From positions 12,382,292 to 12,446,291 of the forward strand of contig JAQFVV010012402.1 of assembly GCA_028023455.1 (NCBI GenBank): a stretch of DNA of 64,000 bases, given 5' to 3'. Origin of the DNA: Epiperipatus broadwayi. Its lineage: Eukaryota > Onychophora > Udeonychophora > Euonychophora > Peripatidae. Below are positions 45,756-57,960 of the stretch, in pieces (within the stretch, counting starts at the first letter, position 1; each line of letters starts with the position of its first letter). The notes beneath the pieces are model-generated. The model was not told the origin of the DNA, made no database searches, and was given only the letters and a program-made list of their open reading frames with translations. A program made the position numbers and the translations under genes.

Positions 45756-48256
45756 GAAGGCTAAAAATGTAAATCGTAGTATTGCAATCTTTTTGAATTT
45801 CTTTCTACAGAAACATTTGGTACTTTGAATATGAAAATTTTTTATGTAATACTCCCAACCAACTTTGAGTTAATAATTTTTTAAAAAAAAAATGAAGGTC
45901 GTACTGGTGATAATATTGAAATATTAATAGTTAACTATAACTAATTTTCAATTCCCAACTAATTGGTAAAGATTTGACGAATAGTAAAGAAAAAAAATGG
46001 AAAATTGAAAATGATTGGAATTTTAAAAATATTAAAATATGTGAATTGAAAATTGTTAAAGTGAATAAGATTGTCGGTATTGAAGACATCAAGAAATCCA
46101 ATAGTCATAAAATATAGGGAAAGTAATAACATTAAAGTGGATCTTAAGCAATATTGTGAAGAAATCATTTAGAAAGGATAACTTTTTAAAAAAAAGCTGG
46201 AGTTCTTTGAAACAGAAATCAATTTCTAAATATCTCTTTTTTTTTTAATAGAAGAGATTGACCGTATGGTGATGGAGATGATTATTTTACAACTATCCTA
46301 TACTTAATACTTATGTTTGTCTAATGTTCTAATTGATTTTATTAAGTTCAGGTTATATTTCAATATCATGTCTTCTATGCATTTAAATATATTTGAGAAA
46401 GCAGGAAGTACAGAAACTTCATTAATGTAATGAATAGTGAGAAATAAATACTATAATAGTTGATCATCTTGCTATATTTGCCATATTATTCATACTTTTT
46501 AAAAGTTGTAATAGTCCAGTTTTGGAAATCTTTATCCTCAGTTGAACCTTCTTTAATATATGATTTCTCTTTGCAGATGTCTTACTTGACTGATGAATTC
46601 ATTGGAATTATTGTATGTTATTCACTACCTTTTTTAAAATTACCTAAACCTGGATGTTAAACTACCAAATTTCTTCATTGCAAAACATGAGTGGAACATC
46701 TGTATTCTAATTACAATACTTTATAAACAAAAACTCTGCTCACAGTTGGAATAATCGTATGATGAATATGATACTTCTAAGAAATAGATATAGATGGTCA
46801 TACTTAAATCAGTCAGTCAAGGGAGTGTGTCACTAGCAGAAAGATATTAATGTTAATAACAATATTCTGACTTCTATGATAGATATTTTACATTTTAAAA
46901 TTACAAATTGAAAACAGCCTAATTAAATAGTAATGGCTTATGAAAATAATCTTTTGTTAACAAGTGAGATATTTATAAAAAGCTAAAATATTAGTTTCCA
47001 GCAGAAAGAAATGAGATCATTTATTGTTTTTGAATAGGTTCGTATAGTATCAGTTTGATAATATTCTCCGAGCTTTTCTATTTTTTGCCTTCATTTTTTA
47101 ATTAATTATAACTATAATCTTACAGTTAGTCTTTGAACATTTTTTTCTTTCTTTCTTTCACTTGGCATCCAAAGATTCTTTTAATACATCCATCATGATT
47201 TTTCAACTCTTAAGTACATGCACAATGCATTTTGTTTTTTCCCATAATTTTCATAATAGATAATCTCTTTTCTACTCTTGTCAGCACTCCAACATTATTA
47301 ATATGCACCTCAAAAGCTATCATTCTTTTCTTTCTTTCTAATAGTTAAAGTTTCTTTCTTTTTTTTTTTTTTTTAAATAAGATATATATTTTAAATCCAA
47401 CTGCAATAATCTTGGAGCATACTAATCTTTGATGAGTCTAACTACCCGAATATAACATGAACTTCTTTTTCATTCTAACTTCTAAATATAATCTATAAGA
47501 GAATACAAAGAAAATGCAATTATATAGAAATGTTCTTTATTTATAACAAAGTATTTGCAAGAATTAATGCACAAGTGTAGTTTTAAAATCAAAACATAGA
47601 TTATTTTAACACTGTTGTATAACTTTTGGCAAAATTTACCATTTGTACCAACAGGTATATTAAAGTCTTCAACAAGAAAAATATCCTTTAATAATATTGA
47701 GTCAATAATGCTATCTAATAAGGAGGGAAAAAACTTTTTTTATCTGAATTGAACGTTGGAATATACTCATTAATAAAATGGCTAGGATTCTATTGCACAG
47801 ATAAGTTTTAATATTATTAGTCATTGGTTGATATATTGAAAAATTTCAAAAACTGAAGATACTAAATTAGATCTTACAGCAACTCCAACATCATACAGTC
47901 TTATTTCATTGGTTCATCTGTCTTTCCCAAAAACTTGTAGTCATCTGCTTGTTCTATTAAACTTTCTTCCTCTTAAAATAGTTTATATTAACAATGTTAA
48001 ATATAAGTTGCAATCTCCAGTCTGTGCATTATGTTTATGTGCCTGGCTGGAAAAAGATAATTAAAGGTCAAGGTGGGTGTTTGTAAAAAGAAACAGACAA
48101 ATTTAGTTAAACACTTTCAATAATTTATAAAAATAATTTAATAAAAGCAAACAATATTTACTTATAAATATATATAATTGGTTTACTATTAAATAGTTTT
48201 TAGGGTAGAGTCAAATCTATATATGACAAGTAATTTTAATAATCTATTTATAATTA
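45756..48256. other. MLH3 intron, mostly unrecognised
   Basis: It contains 47304-47353, the apparent source of the 50-bp insert in the preceding element, and a poly-T tract at about 47361-47374. 47860-48060 is mildly GC-richer but unassigned. Confidence 0.45.
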
Positions 48257-48302
48257 AAGGGGATTTGAACCAGACTTTCAAACTCCCTACAGTATATACA
48301 CT
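48257..48302 (-). mobile_element. tRNA-like SINE head fragment
   Basis: On the minus strand 'GGTTCAAATCCCC' is an excellent B box, and 'tagtgtatatactg' about 20 nt upstream resembles an A box. The spacing is shorter than in a tRNA gene and no body was delimited. A decayed SINE or tRNA pseudogene. Confidence 0.4.
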
Positions 48303-48356
48303 ATATTTGTATTTCAATATTACATAATCTATTTAATAAATAAGATTAAAAGCATA

Positions 48357-49740
48357 TGTAGCGCTTGAAAGAGAAGCTATAATGAATGTACCAATATTAA
48401 AAGCTTAGCACTGTTGAGGCGGATTGCCTCATATTCATAGCAATACTGAGCAGTGCAGAACAGGGCAATATCCAAAATATATGTAAATTACTTAGATAGT
48501 CCAGCATTTAGATATGTCAAAGCAGGCATCGCATCTATTGATAGAGTTATTGTTACAACAATGATGTACGCCTTCCTAATTTTTCTGTTTGATGTCATTT
48601 TTCTCAGTGTAAACTATCTTGGGGTTAGAGAATTCAAATATATGGCCGGTCTTCTTAGAGTGTTCCAAAAATATTGATCTTTGCTCTATTGTAAGTGTAT
48701 TTATGTTGAGCGGTCCTGTTGGTTATGCTGGCTTTGGTCTCACCATAATAAATGGCACAGCATCTGGGTTGATGGCATGAGATGCTATAAATGACATGGG
48801 GGGTCTGAGAAGAGTCGATTTTGTCTTTAGATTTATTGAAAAGCCAATTGGTACAGGGGGGTGTATGAAAGCTGATTTTAAATTTGTCAGACAAGATCTT
48901 AATCAGTTGGTTGGAGATTTTAGGTATGTGTGGGAAGGTAATATGTGTAAGCTTAAGATCTTTATTATTGTTTACAATTTTTTTTATAGAATTATTTAAT
49001 TTTATGGTTAATGATACCAAGTTTGAAGCCTGCTTGTAGTAAGTCTTTAGTGTAGAGATATATGTTGTCTTTTCTATCCAATTCAAATTTGCATAGTTGC
49101 ATATTTCTATATAAAAATGCATAGAGACCTGGGGAATTGGAATGCGGGTGTACAAAGCCTCTGATTTCAGGGGGCTTTATAATCATGGAGTAATTTATGG
49201 TTCTCTCTTTATGAATTAGCCAAAGTCAAGGTATGTTAGACTCTGGGAAGCATCTTCAGCTGTAGAATTGATGGTTAAATTGGTGTGTTGTAGGAATATA
49301 ATGCAATCCGTAATGTGTTGACTGGCTGTAATAAATATATCGTCTACATACCATGAGAGGGCAGCCATATTGATGTTTAGATATGATTATTTTTTCAAAA
49401 TGATTCACGAAAATATTAGTGATGATTCCACTGAGGGGGAGACCCATTGGCCAACCATTTAATAGTTCTTTTACAGGTATTTACTGTGTATAGTGAATCT
49501 GGATCACAAATTTAGACATAAGCAGTTTGCATAAATCTTTAAACTACTATTTTTTATCTCCAGAGATTCCCTTATTTATGTCTTACACGATAATTTTTCA
49601 CTGTGTCCAATGATGTTGAAGTAGCCTATTGCAAGAGCAAATCTCTTCTGTTTTTTATTCCAGGTTTTTTGACTTTGGTTTTGTTGTTGTCTAGAGACAA
49701 ATTATGTGGAGAAGGGAAGAAGAGCTTCAAGCCTAATTGA
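48357..49740 (-). mobile_element. Penelope-like element, 5'-truncated
   Basis: A minus-strand relic has an RT palm followed by a C-terminal GIY-YIG endonuclease, the domain order unique to Penelope-like retroelements. The ends are approximate. A GC-richer segment at 48357-48440 is taken as the 3' untranslated end. No LTR or target duplication was resolved. Confidence 0.75.
48440..49720 (-). pseudogene. Penelope-like reverse transcriptase with GIY-YIG endonuclease, broken
   Basis: On the minus strand 'MGLPLSGIITNIFVNHFEK' (about 49447-49390) is the RT segment before the catalytic box. The box itself reads WYVDDI at about 49338-49356, with both catalytic aspartates kept. A frameshift lies between them. 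The 166-codon frame 49155-48655 has 'AFLYRNMQ'-like sequence in the adjacent frame upstream, the linker 'THITFPHIPKISNQLIKIL', and then the nuclease: 'HVIYSISC', 'AIYYGETKASITNRTAQH'. This matches the GIY-YIG core (YxI.C ... xYYGET). The conserved post-nuclease region ('TGHIFEFSNPKIV') continues to about 48610. Stops near 49200 and 49550 break the ORF. Confidence 0.78.
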
Positions 49741-50039
49741 GAATTATTCAGTTAGTTTAATTAATCATGCTAATATTTGTCTCTAATTAGTTTTCACTAT
49801 ATATTTGATAAACATATTTTGTTTGTTTTTTTTTAAATGAAGAATTAAACTTTTAATATTTAGGATTAATTTATAATAATATCAAAACAACAATGAAAAT
49901 ATATTTAATAAACTATTAAATCACTATACTTTTCAGTATATAATTAAAGTATTTAAAACAGTGTATTTCTCCAAATAATATAAGCAGTTATAAATATTAG
50001 CATATTTAGTACTACTACGCATACTTTGCTTATTCATTG
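49741..50039. other. MLH3 intron, AT-rich
   Basis: Nothing recognised. Confidence 0.5.
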
Positions 50040-50265
50040 TGTATTATATATCTTGGCTATCTGTGCTGCCATTTTAGTTTGAAGACACTTCTTCTTATCC
50101 AAATTCTTATTAGATATCATTTGCAGTATCTCTTCTGATTCAGGACTTAAAGACTCAGATTCAGATTTCCCCCTTTTTTTCTAATAATTTACTAGTTTAT
50201 GTTTGTTCTTCATCTGCTTCTTTCAGCACCATTAATTCTTGTTCATAAGTCTCATTGCTATTTGA
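50040..50265 (-). pseudogene. Unidentified coding-like relic
   Basis: On the minus strand two frames joined by a single indel in the G/A run at about 50169-50180 give charged, low-hydrophobic sequence: 'ETYEQELMVLKEADEEQT' then 'SESESLSPESEEIL' and 'DKKKCLQTKMAAQIAKIYN'. Codon use and composition look protein-like against the AT-rich background, but I do not recognise the family. It could be part of a transposase or gag, or a processed pseudogene fragment. No splice signals in agreement were found. Confidence 0.3.
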
Positions 50266-51229
50266 TTTATAGAGGATAATTTATGTTTTTTTTTTTTTTT
50301 TAAATTTAATACTATTCTCATGATTACTATCTATTTTGGTATTTTTGTTTTATGATTAATCCCTTCCCTATACTTCATTCAGTGTTTCTAACCCAAATTA
50401 TTTCTCCAATAAAAAATTTCTCATTTAGTTCCATGAAATTACTTGTATTTTTTTCATTAAATAATAATAATATTAATTTGTTTCTGAGTTGCCTGACCAC
50501 AATAGTTTTGACAGGAAACTTGTCTGCAGAAGTTGTAGATATCAAGTGCTAATACAAATGCTGTTGAAGTAAAATGATATATAACATATTTTGTGTATTT
50601 GTACTCTGTGCTTTCTTCAAAAGTGGCTTAAGCTATTAACTAAACAATCTATGGATGTAAACAAACTCCATATATATGGAATTTCATATACATCATGATA
50701 TTCCAAAGGAATTTTATTTTTAGGGCATGGAAATACTTCATTAATTGCAGAATGCAACTTATTAAAATTAACCCATTCTAACCAATATTTCCTCTTTTTT
50801 TATATAAGGAATATCTACAAAACTGTATCAAAAAGAGCAAATATTATTCTTTTTATTCTACAGCATTATATATAGATGCAGCATGGTTAATCAGCCATCT
50901 TTGATTTTCGAGGGTTTTTTTTCAGATTAGAAATTTTGCTTAAGATAATTTATCAATATATATGAATTATATTAATAAAATTTCATATTTTTAAAGCATT
51001 TATATGCAGCAAAAAATTATATTAAATTGTAAATTATGATGACTAATTTTAACATATTGAACTGGGTGGGGGTAAATCGAATAAAAAAAATAGAGAGAAT
51101 AGATTTTTTACTGTCTAATAGAAAACAAAATTGTGAAAAACCTTATAAACAAATTATTGACTTCTTTTTATATATAAAAAATATAATACAATTATTTATT
51201 ATAAATTTGATCTACTCCAACTGCAATTT
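50266..51229. other. MLH3 intron, nothing recognised
   Basis: A poly-T tract lies at 50288-50301. The open frames at 50352-50552 and 51036-51290 have no family motif. Confidence 0.45.
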
Positions 51230-51530
51230 AAGTATTGCACCATACCGGTCCCTTATGCAGAGAAGCATAATATCCATAGCGTACCTATGACTAGGCCAAA
51301 GCTATATAAGATACATAACCACAAACACATTTCCAGGCCACAGATCTTCTTGACTGCTGGATTCAACCCCTGTTATTCAGACCACTTTTTGTTTCGAAGT
51401 AAACTTCAGGTGCCAAACTACAAGGAGTAGTTAACATGCCCTGAATAACGGCAACTAATTCAGCGCCTAAGAAATCCCAACTAGCTCAACGGAAACAAAT
51501 ATAATAAACTGCTTTAATTAGTGGAGTAAA
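51230..51530. repeat. GC-richer island, possible SINE
   Basis: This stretch is clearly richer in G+C than its flanks. On the minus strand 'GGTTGAATCC' (51358-51367) is a good polymerase III B-box match, with 'tagtttggcacctg' about 50 nt upstream as a possible A box. The spacing is loose and no target duplication or tail was found, so the SINE call is tentative. Confidence 0.35.
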
Positions 51531-54500
51531 AGAATTGACCGACAGTAATTGATAAACAAATACTTTATTTTAAATAAAACGTTTACTGTACTTTGTAAAC
51601 TAATTATAAATTTCTAATTGATATAAGCAATGATTTTATAATGTTTCAGGCACACACATTGTAATAAAGATAAAAATTAAATAAAACATAAGTATCAAAA
51701 TATATACAATGCACACACATTCTATCATATGAGCTGTTGGTTTGTATGATTTGTCAAAGTTCTAAGACTATCGGTTTATTATATTAACTTGCACATACAT
51801 AGTTCTTTTTATGCTGGTTATAGAGTTCATTTATTATACTGACTCTGGAGATACTCAAAGATTACAATGGCTACTTTAATTAATACCAGGAATTGGAATA
51901 TGAAAATGTTATTACTTATAGGATTTTGAATGTTGTGACTTCTTGTTCTTTCCTGCTGCATGTGTGTTTTACCAACTGGTTGGATTTTAATCTTCTGATG
52001 CAGTCCTGATGATTGTGGTTCCGAGCTCCTTCTTACTTCAGGCAGTTAGACATACTTGGTGGTTTCATATTATTAGACGGGCAGACTGCTGATGTTCTTG
52101 CAGATGAAGGTTGGAGCCCATCGCATGCTCAAAAACTGCTTAGCACTGAATTGTATTCATTGAAAAAATAAGTCTAATAGGTGATTGACTCTAGATATGT
52201 GAATGACTGACTGACAAAATTTTTGGCTCTATTTATGTGATGATCTTGTTAACTTTTAATTAAATTTTTTAAATCCGCTGCTTTTGTAGATCAATTTTGG
52301 ATAAGATACATTTTTAATTAGTCCTGTTGTTTATGGATTTTAATTAGTTAATTAGTAGCCATTGCTAATCCCATTCCTATGCAACTTATCTATTATGCAA
52401 TCTTTGAGTTTGACTTAATTTTTATATTACAAACTTTTTTTTTTTTTTAATTCAACTTCCTTTTATACATACACATATATTTTTCTTTTTAATGTATTTA
52501 AAAAAATCAACACACACATTTTCTTATTTTCTTTTAAATAAATGATAAGAAAGAAATAGTTTTTAAATTTTTTTTTATCTAATTAAATTTCTCTCCCTCA
52601 CATTGTTTTATTATTATTTTAAACTAGTAAAACTTATACTAATAATCTGTGCTATGTCTTTTCAACAAAATTAAACAAAACTTCTTTTTAAACTTTACTA
52701 TTAACATTGGACTTTTAACACTAATTATTTTTTCCTCTTAAATATTTTTGGAAGAAAATTTTAATCTTAAATCTTTTGTTATGTAATTTGTGATGCTTAA
52801 TAGTGATACAATATACATATGTTACATACATTATACATAATTTTATGTACTTGTCTTTATATAATCAAAAATAGATTCAAAAATAGTTTTTGCCCCTCCC
52901 TCCCCACCAAAATCTATTTTTAAAAGCATTGCAAACTTCATCTCAGTTAATTTAAAGAGAATATTTTTTCCAACTTTTAGAAATTTTAATTTTGCTATAT
53001 ATTGTAACTTGTCTGGATAATACCAGTTGTCAAATTGTAGGGAGCTGGGTTCATGATATTCTTTCTCTAGTGATATATAATGTGAATTTTTATTGAGTGT
53101 CAATAGAATTTATGCAGTTGAAAAATTAAAATTCACACACCGTAAATCTAAACAAATCAAGTCCATTTTTAAATGTGTTTTAATAAATATTATGTGTATT
53201 CATATTAGAATTTTCTGATTTATTAGTAATTTATTAATACTGATAATAATAGTATTAATTAGGTTGATAATAATGGTTAATTCTTTGGGAAAAAACATTA
53301 ATAAAGCTTAGTCTGCTAATGATCACTAGTTCAGTTACTGTGCAGATTATTGGAGTATTTTGTCTTGTCCTTGTATTGATATGGCAGTTACAATCCTATG
53401 AGTGCTAATCCAGACATCTCCTTGTGAGGGTTTCTCATTATACTTAGCAGTCAACTCCTCCCTTATCAATAGTTTGTTTTTTTAGTCTATTCTTAATATA
53501 TATATATATATTGATATGTGTGTTAATAGAATTCAAAAATCTCACTGTAATTTTGATTAATTAGCCTATTTTTATTGCTTAAGGGTGTGACTGGTTAACA
53601 TTTCAATCCTTAGAGAGAAAAATAACAATTTTGATTTCTATAATTATTAATTTTTGACTTTTTTTTGTATAAAAAAAAAGTACTTAAAAAATAATAAATT
53701 TTGAAGATTACAATTTATTTTTCACGATGCTTGAAAATCAGAGAATATATGTTTGTATAAACAAGCTTTCTAGTATTATATATCAAAATATTCAAGAAGA
53801 GCTTAATTTTAAAATAAATTTGAAGATATTTATAAAGTGTTTATATTTATGTGTAATACAGATATATACTCAAAATCAGATACACATGTAACAGTATTAT
53901 ATTTATAATATTTAATCTCCGTTTGTAGTCTTTGACTCCACATAGTTTATATCGTTAGTATTAATTAATTATGATTTGTATTAGAAAACAATCCAATGAA
54001 TAGTAAAAAATAAATAAATAATGAAATCTGTTTTTAAAATGGTTTTTTAATTTAGAAAACAAAAAGATTAAATAATCTTAACAGAATTGAAGCTTTAATG
54101 CTTTCATTTTTCAAATTTTTTCAATAAGTTTTTAAAAATAAAAAGAGAGAGAAATCATTATCTCACAGTTTGCAAATAATAATCTTTTTAAAATAAAAAA
54201 TAACTGACTAGAAACTTAATTAAAAAGGGATTAATCGAAGATTAATTTTGTGTTTACTCAAGAAATAAATAGATAAATGCTAATTAAATGAGACATTGTG
54301 TTGTGTGTGTATATATATATACACACACAGGCAGTTACCAGTTTAAATAAAGAATCTGTTACCCAGTTTTTTGAAGAACCAATTTTTACCTAAGTTGAAA
54401 ATGATCATATTGTTACTATATTGAAAACATTTTTATAAAGCCTCTATTATATTTTAATTGTGTTTACTTTAAAACAAATTTTATTAGGTCTAATAAAGGT

Positions 54501-55889
54501 TACATTTTTGTATAAAAAACATAATCAAAGGAATAACAAAAACCAACAACAAGCATTTGAAATGATTGAGACTATTGTTAAACAATTGAAATTTGAAAAA
54601 CTCAAATTATATAGTATTGACCAATGTTTTTTCTTCAAATTTCTTATATTTGTAATATATTTTAACTAATGAATGTTCTATAATTAATAGTTTTAAAATT
54701 AATGAAGTGAATATCTTTTTTAAATATATATATTCTTGTACTTTTAAATTTTTCTTCAAGTTTTAATAATATGATAAAGATATCTCAAGTTTTTTCTCTT
54801 TTTTTCATTTAAATATAGTAACAAAAAAGTAAAATTAGTTTACTCCTAACAAAAGATATTCTCTCTTTTTTATATCACTAAACTGAGTTATTATTCAACT
54901 CTGAATGATATATCATATGTAGAATGTTTTATGTAAGTGCTATGTATGTATATATATATTTTAGTGTAGTAATCGAATATTATACTATGGCATTCAAAGT
55001 CCATTGATTGTGGCTCCAGCTATATCATTTACAACTAATAAATCATTGAATTATATATATATAATTGAGATTTATATGTTTTAGTCTTATGTAAATTGAA
55101 AGATACTTCAATATAAGTTAATCATCATCTTTTTTTTTTTTTTTTACAATTAATCTCTTTTATAAGTATAGATTTAGGTCCAAAATCCATTTATAATTAT
55201 TATTTGGATAAAAATGCATTAAATATATAAATGAATAAATAACTAAACAATTCTTTTAATATTATTATTATTCAATTTTCTTTTTCGTTATGAAAATTTT
55301 TAGTTTTGAATTATCATGTACATTTTTATAATTGAATTATTGAAAGAAAAAAAATACAAATTATGACCTAAAATAAATTTTCTGAAACTATGTTTGGGCT
55401 AAAAAAAATTATTAAATATTATACAGAAACTTTTAAAAAAAAGTATTAAATTATTTGTGCTTATCTATTTATGAATAAACAGATAATCAACTTATAAAAT
55501 AGTGAATTCTGATGCAATTTTGAATAAAATTGTATAAAAGTGGTACTCTTTTAAAAAAAAAAAAATTTAAAAAAGCTTATAAAATTGAAAGATTGGTGGA
55601 AGTAAAAGTAATAACTTGTGCAAATATTTTAGTTGTGACAATTACTAATTATTAAAACATAAATAATGCATTCTAACAGAATTTGCTCTTAACTACTCTG
55701 GCATTTTATAATTAAATATATTCTGTTGAATTTTTTGCGTGCACAAACATGATAATAATCATAATTGTGCCACAAACTTGTAAAGATTGAAACACATTGT
55801 GTTAGACTGATTCAAGTAGAGAATGTATTTAAAATAAAGTCATCTTTGAGAAAATATTAAAGGGAGTTAAAAAATTGTGGAATCATCAC
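51531..55889. other. MLH3 intron, mostly unrecognised
   Basis: The 86-codon minus frame at 52843-53103 has no recognisable domain or splice context. 53300-53480 is mildly GC-richer and unassigned. Short TG/TA alternating tracts occur at 54302-54328. Nothing else was recognised. Confidence 0.45.
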
Positions 55890-56279
55890 TAAACATTGTA
55901 AGATAAACAGTTTTCCTCTCTTCATTAATCCAGAAAATTTATTTGTTTCATCTAACTCATATATAGTCCCTTTTTTTAGGTCTTTTATAATCCATTGGGA
56001 TATAATTTAGGACTTCATTTGTTCTTATATTATCCTCTAGAAACATGTCCAGCTTCACACTAATTCATTCTTAATTTTATCAATAATATTAGTGTGTTCT
56101 GATTCATCTATTTTTTTTTAATTTCTTAATATTAATCATAATATACATTATTTCATACTTTATTATCTACAATATTATGACTTTACTGTACTTTTGTTTA
56201 AGTGTCCAACTCTTATTTATAAATACTTTTTGTAGAAAGTAATTGTTACAATTTTATTTTTTAAGTACAAAAAACATTT

Positions 56280-56375
56280 TTTTTGCAATATTAAGTGGAA
56301 AAGATAGGCTAGAGATTAGATAAAGTGGATTGAACTTGGAGAAACCTTCATCCTACAGTGATTGGTGATGATTCC
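56280..56375 (+). mobile_element. Very short RTE 3' end inserted in the opposite orientation
   Basis: 'aagataggctagagatt' followed by 'tggattgaacttggagaaaccttcatcctacagtg' and a gatgat tail reproduces the last ~95 bp of the RTE family on the plus strand. It lies within the minus-strand RTE relic, which resumes on either side. Confidence 0.72.
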
Positions 56376-56642
56376 ATTCTAGTTTAGCTTTATGATTAAT
56401 TTCATCTATTATGTTTAGATATATATTAATAATTTGACAAAACTATTTATGTATTAACTATTTCTAATTCATCACAGTCAATATTTATTTTGTTTTCATT
56501 TGTAAAACCAGTGAGCATAATTTTGATCTTTTTAGCAAATATCTTTAGTCTTACAACCTTGCCTTCATCTTATAGCTCTTAGAATCTTCTTCAAGAAGTA
56601 TTATAACTAATCTTTGTTATTGCATTGCCAAATGTATATCAT

Positions 56643-56848
56643 ATAATACTAAATCATCCATACACTTTATTACTGTTACACAATGCTTTTTTTACCACCC
56701 TATTTTACAGTTTCAATTGCTGGGGCAATTGTAGAAGATATAAAAGTTCTGGAGAAGATTGCTGGTACAATTGAAACTGTAAAAGAGGGTAGTAAATAAA
56801 GCATTGTGTAACAGTAGTAATGTGCATGGATGATTTAGTATTATATGA
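56643..56848. repeat. Inverted repeat with ~85-bp arms inside the RTE relic
   Basis: 56643-56728 pairs with 56758-56848. Matching blocks are 'aatactaaatcatccat'/'atggatgatttagtatt', 'ctgttacacaatgctt'/'aagcattgtgtaacag' and 'ttttacagtttcaattg'/'caattgaaactgtaaaa'. Both arms encode the RT catalytic region on opposite strands (CMDDLVLY), so two RTE fragments lie head to head. Confidence 0.8.
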
Positions 56849-57232
56849 GCTCTTAGAATATTGTTTGTGGCTCTCAAGCATTATCTAACCATTCTAAATA
56901 ATTTTACTTCCCATTTCAATCTAATAAAATATTTTCCTTAAAACTGATGTAAAAATTTTTAAAGAGATTGAATAATCTTGTTATAGGCCCTCATCAATAT
57001 TAATCTTTTTAATGTCACCAAGAAGGATAATCACTGTTGTTGTAGTTTAATACAGATTTTTCAGAGTTTAATAGTATATGGGTTGATATTTGGAAATTCT
57101 ATAAATTCAATGCAAAATGGACCCTTGGTTCTTTCTATAAATTTTTTCTTTGGGTTTAGATTAGTTTTTGCTCTTTATAATCACTTTTTAACCTATCTTA
57201 TTCTTTTAAAATCAAAATTCTCTGCAGACAAT

Positions 57233-57574
57233 TTATAATGATTTTAATGAAGATTTATATAGAATTATTAGATCTCTGATTTGTAATATAGTATTTTTAT
57301 CTTGCTTTCTTGTAAATATCACTATTGTATTCATCCAATCATTTGGTGTACAATTGGGCCAGAATTTTCTGTATTTTTTAGTTGATTTTTTCAAAATTAT
57401 TACAATAGTAATTTCATCATTTTCTGCAGATTTAGCAAATTTTATTTTATTTAGTTTTATATTTATAATATTTAGCATTTCAAAACATGTTTTTGTTATC
57501 ATATGGATTATTGCATTTTTGTTTTCTTTAGTATTGTATAACTCATTGTAGAATTCTTCCATATTCTTCATCAT
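57233..57574 (-). pseudogene. RTE reverse transcriptase fingers/palm fragment
   Basis: The 113-codon minus frame contains 'EEFYNELYNTKENKNAI', 'INIKLNKIKFAKSAENDEITI' and 'NDWMNTIVIFTRKQDKNTILQIRDLIIL'. These correspond to the RTE pattern FYxELY ... LKxxKxPGxDxIT ... PxDWxxxxVxxIxKKGDxxxxxNYRxISLL. The 'PG.D' and 'YR.ISLL' motifs are eroded (SAEND, RDLIIL). Upstream on the same strand, 'MARKAIEKKNYQKDEKM' fits the linker before the RT. It is a non-functional relic. Confidence 0.65.
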
Positions 57575-57960
57575 ATTATTTCTGGTAATAGTGCCATCTT
57601 TTCGTCTTTTTGGTAATTTTTTTTTTCTATAGCTTTTCTTGCCATTTTATAATTATGATTCTTGAGTACCAATTTTAAAAATTTCAAACATTCAGTTTTT
57701 AATTTTTATATTTTTTTATTTTGCTTACATTGTCTTATCATAATAGAAAATTTACTTGTGATTTGTATATGTATGAATGTGTTTTAATAGCTAATATGCT
57801 TTCTTCTCACCCAAGTCTATGCCATTTTCAAAGCATTATTTATATTTTTAAGTGATTTGTCAATTGTAAATTAAATGCACTAGAATATTTTTGATGACTA
57901 GGAGTATTAAGTACTTGTACTATTTTTTTAATAACTTTATCTGTTAAATCATAGTCTTGA

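Larger units (their letters stand above)
55890..57960 (-). mobile_element. Longest RTE-clade LINE relic, minus strand
   Basis: The copy runs, on the minus strand, from the N-terminal part of RT down to the C-terminus. Plus-strand blocks such as 'aacatgtccagcttcac' (about 56041) and 'ttaagtgtccaactct' (about 56199) align with the 12318-13126 copy. In the middle lies the 'CMDDLVLYD' version of the RTE FADD box (about 56660-56634). A short opposite-orientation RTE piece (56280-56375) and an inverted repeat interrupt it. Many stops and indels. This is an old insertion. Confidence 0.7.

Noticed and set aside
52843-53103. 86-codon minus frame as a host exon
   Set aside because: It has some protein-like composition ('ISLEKEYHEPSSLQFDNWYY'), but I saw no matching splice sites, neighbouring exons or recognisable family.
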